A stretch of DNA of 64,000 nt from NCBI GenBank assembly GCA_035606915.1, contig DATNDU010000013.1:1-64000 (forward strand). Reading direction: 5' to 3'. This document shows, in pieces, positions 62,065-64,000 of this stretch. This DNA comes from Roseiarcus sp035606915 (lineage in GTDB: Bacteria > Pseudomonadota > Alphaproteobacteria > Rhizobiales > Beijerinckiaceae). The notes beneath the pieces were generated by a model. It ran no database searches. It worked only from the letters and a program-made list of their open reading frames with translations, and was not told the origin of the DNA. The translations under genes and the position numbers were made by a program. Within the stretch, counting starts at the first letter, position 1. Each line of letters opens with the position of its first letter.

Positions 62065-62178
62065 GGAGAGTTTCCGCGTGATCGTTGGCCTGGAGCAAGA
62101 TCCGATCAGATAGAATCGGCGCCGTCGTCATGGGCCGAGCGCGTAACTGCCAAGGCGGGGGTCTGGAATTGCGTTCTC

Positions 62179-62321
62179 CGTCATGGCCGGGCTTGTCCCG
62201 GCCATCTACGCGGCGGGGCCGGGAAATGCCGGAGACTGCGTAAATTCCAACGGTTGTGCAAGGGGTTAAGCGACTCTGCAACCGAACGGCGTGGATGGCC
62301 GGGACAAGCCCGGCCACGACG
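62179..62321. repeat. Paired palindromic repeat element (143 bp)
   Basis: Two inverted units bound the element: CGTCATGGCCGGGCTTGTCC at 62179 and CGTGGATGGCCGGGACAAGC at 62290. Each forms its own hairpin (ATGGCCGGG/CCCGGCCAT). It is nearly the same size and arrangement as 31011-31151, but the middles differ, so it is a family of dispersed intergenic elements. Confidence 0.75.
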
Positions 62322-62557
62322 GGCGCCGGCGCCCGAGTCCCCCAGCTTGGCAGTTACCCAAGCGCAGCGAAGGCATTCATCTCGCCGAGATCGCAGGCTA
62401 ATCGGAGGGCGCGACTCAATGGAGGCATAGATGGCTTCGCTTCGCTCGCGATGCTGGGTGGACGGCCCCCCCACGGCAAACGGCATTCCCAAAGCGCACG
62501 GCGTTGATCCCTTTCGTGTCCAAGGGAGTCGTAAACTCCGGAAACGAATAGAATCAA

Positions 62558-62594
62558 TGTCGCGCGCCTCTTCAAGCAGAAGAGGCGCGCGACA
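62558..62594 (-). terminator. 16-bp perfect stem-loop, possible terminator of the cytochrome gene
   Basis: The arms TGTCGCGCGCCTCTTC and GAAGAGGCGCGCGACA pair perfectly around AAGCA. Read on the minus strand it lies about 130 bases after the cytochrome stop and is followed by TTGATTCTATTCG, a weak T-rich run. The stem is far more stable than most terminators; a structured RNA is the alternative. Confidence 0.5.
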
Positions 62595-62725
62595 GCCGTG
62601 GGCCAGGCCCGGCCATGATGGAGACTTTCTGGGCTCAATTTTAAGTTAGCGCCTGTGGAACTTGATCCGGGGGCGCTCATGACAGGTCACGGCGGCGTTT
62701 GGTCGCCAAGCGCACCGCCGCCGGG

Positions 62726-63994
62726 TCATTTGACTTTGCAGACCCCCTTCGCGTTCTGCCCGTCCGGATGGCTCGACAACGGGCCGAGCTTGATGTTCGC
62801 AAACTCCGGATTCTCGGCAGCCGGGAACGGAGTGCTACCTGCCGGGTAGCAACTTGAGGCGAGCAGATACGCCATCACGTCGGCGGACTCGGACGGCGCA
62901 AGCGAAGCGGGCGAATTGCGCGGCATCAGATTGAACACAATGTAGCGGATGATCGACAGCGTCCATTTATCGTTTTGCGCCGTCACCAGGAAGTCGTTGC
63001 CCGCCACCGACGGCGCCGCGACGCCCTGGAGGTTGGCGCCGTGGCAAGAGACGCATTTCGTGGCGTAGACCTGCGCGCCGGCGACGGCTTGCGCCCGCGT
63101 GTAGAGGGCGGGCAACGGCGCGCCGGCTGGCGGCGTGAGCGCCGCATGCGGCGATGGCTGCGGCGTCGCCGGCGCGGGAGGCGCCGGCGCGGCGGCCTTG
63201 GCCTCGCGGGTGCAGATCTCGCTCACCCGCGCCGCCGCCGCCGTGTGCAGCACGATCATGCCGCCTTGCACGACAAGCTCCGTCGTTCCGGGGCTTTCGG
63301 CCAGGGCATGCGCGCCCTCGCTGGCGGGCGTCGCCACCCACGCCAGATAACCCCCATGCGCGCCATAAGATGGGGCGGATTTGGGCGCTGTGCAGGCGTC
63401 CTGCCGCGCCGCCCCGGCCGGCACGCCGAGCACCGTGTTGGCCAGCACGCCTTCCAGGCCGCCGAACACGCCGGTCTCGGTCGGACGGCCGCGCGCCACT
63501 TGCATGTAGGTGAGCGCCCGCGAGGCGGCGATCTGGAAGTCCATGAGTTCGCGCGTCTTCAGCGAATCGTGCAAATGCACGATAGCCGCGCGCGTAGTCG
63601 CCTCCACGCCGTGCAAGGGCTCAGCCCAAACTGGCGTCTCCTTGCGATCCAGCAGCAGGTCGATGTGGCCGAGGACGCCGGTCGCATCGCCCGGCGTGCC
63701 GGCATCGGCGACGTAGCCGCCGCCGTGCTCTCCGGTCAGCGCGTTGATCGCACGCTGGGCGGCGCGGTGATAGAGGTTTCGATCGGTGGCGTAGCTGGCG
63801 TCCGCTTGCACAAGCTCGGCGATCGCCGCCTTGAGGTCGGTGAGCGCGGAGACGGCCTGAGCGTGGTCATCTTGAGCGGCTTGCGCCGGCGCCGCCAGAG
63901 CGAACGCCGCGAACAAGCCAGCAACGAACGCCGGCCCGCGAAAGCGGGCCGGCACGGAACATTCGAACCGAAAGTTAAGCATGCTTGCCTTCAT
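62726..63994 (-). CDS. Exported monohaem cytochrome c with long N-terminal helical domain
   Basis: The 422-residue protein has signal peptide GPAFVAGLFAAFALAAPAQA-A and a ~200-residue helical region without a family I recognise (VSALTDLKAAIAELVQADAS, RAAQRAINALTGEHGGGYV). A Pro/Ala-rich linker (APAPPAPATPQPSP) leads to a C-terminal class I cytochrome c with haem motif CVSCH (C314-H318) and a likely Met ligand in VFNLMPRNSPASLAPSESADVM. It is periplasmic and probably an electron carrier or dehydrogenase partner. The start may be the ATG at 63994 or 63982. The gene runs up to the right window edge. Confidence 0.85.
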   Translation of the reverse strand: MKASMLNFRFECSVPARFRGPAFVAGLFAAFALAAPAQAAQDDHAQAVSALTDLKAAIAELVQADASYATDRNLYHRAAQRAINALTGEHGGGYVADAGTPGDATGVLGHIDLLLDRKETPVWAEPLHGVEATTRAAIVHLHDSLKTRELMDFQIAASRALTYMQVARGRPTETGVFGGLEGVLANTVLGVPAGAARQDACTAPKSAPSYGAHGGYLAWVATPASEGAHALAESPGTTELVVQGGMIVLHTAAAARVSEICTREAKAAAPAPPAPATPQPSPHAALTPPAGAPLPALYTRAQAVAGAQVYATKCVSCHGANLQGVAAPSVAGNDFLVTAQNDKWTLSIIRYIVFNLMPRNSPASLAPSESADVMAYLLASSCYPAGSTPFPAAENPEFANIKLGPLSSHPDGQNAKGVCKVK

Positions 63995-64000
63995 TTCACC

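Larger units (their letters stand above)
62065..62725. other. Non-coding region between SWIM gene and cytochrome gene
   Basis: I see no supportable gene in these 660 bases. They hold the paired palindromic repeat element (62179-62321) and a long perfect stem-loop (62558-62594). The ORFs here lack coding features and are short. Confidence 0.6.

Overview
The window is GC-rich chromosomal DNA, coding almost throughout, with stop/start overlaps of the ATGA, GTGA and TGATG type inside operons. The gene set (FCD-type GntR and LacI regulators, several sugar-type ABC importers, HyuAB, Zur/ZnuABC, a Paa-type cluster, a SNF2-SWIM pair) and the short GC-rich palindromic repeats fit an alphaproteobacterium of the Hyphomicrobiales (Rhizobiales). 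This placement is inference; no rRNA or other taxonomic marker is present.

Layout. 1-1312: edge of a mobile or degraded region, with the right end of an IS1-family element, a small hypothetical ORF and the N-terminal stub of a UvrD-type helicase. 1313-11041: a complete type I-E CRISPR-Cas locus (cas3, cse1, cse2, cas7e, cas5e, cas6e, cas1, cas2e) followed by an array of 20 repeats and 19 spacers that ends in a degenerate repeat. 11130-16528: L,D-transpeptidase-like protein, quinone-oxidoreductase-like MDR, XRE regulator, small basic protein and a MalT-like LuxR regulator. 16639-24378: hyuB-hyuA joined to a spermidine/putrescine-type ABC importer, read as one operon.

24415-39853: a carbohydrate or sugar-acid region. 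It has two complete sugar-type ABC importers on the minus strand, a divergent FCD-GntR regulator with a mandelate-racemase-like enzyme, a cupin, a tautomerase-like protein, an exported peroxiredoxin, a dead third ABC ATPase, a xylose-isomerase-like TIM-barrel protein and a Gfo/Idh/MocA dehydrogenase. Palindromic operators sit at several of its promoters. 39858-42937: zur divergent from znuACB with a Zur box between. 43035-50990: a LacI regulator with its own palindromic site, then a BMP/nucleoside-type ABC importer, an alpha/beta hydrolase and an amidase. 51015-53259: flavin-type PPOX protein divergent from a MocR regulator.

53268-58047: an unusual Paa-type cluster (paaB, paaD, paaE, then one long ORF joining a PaaA-like diiron domain to a full PaaZ). 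No separate paaA or paaC lies in the window. The PaaA-like domain has Lys where the first ExxH iron-ligand Glu is expected, and the PaaZ part keeps its own Shine-Dalgarno and ATG. A 25-bp perfect palindrome lies upstream of paaB. 58250-62064: a SNF2 helicase and SWIM zinc-finger pair. 62065-62725: non-coding, with a paired palindromic repeat element (a relative lies at 31011-31151) and a 16-bp perfect stem-loop. 62726-63994: exported monohaem cytochrome c with a long N-terminal domain of unknown role.

The most unusual item is the PaaA-like/PaaZ fusion cluster. The CRISPR-Cas locus looks complete and canonical, and its 19 spacers are the part that would reward a search.
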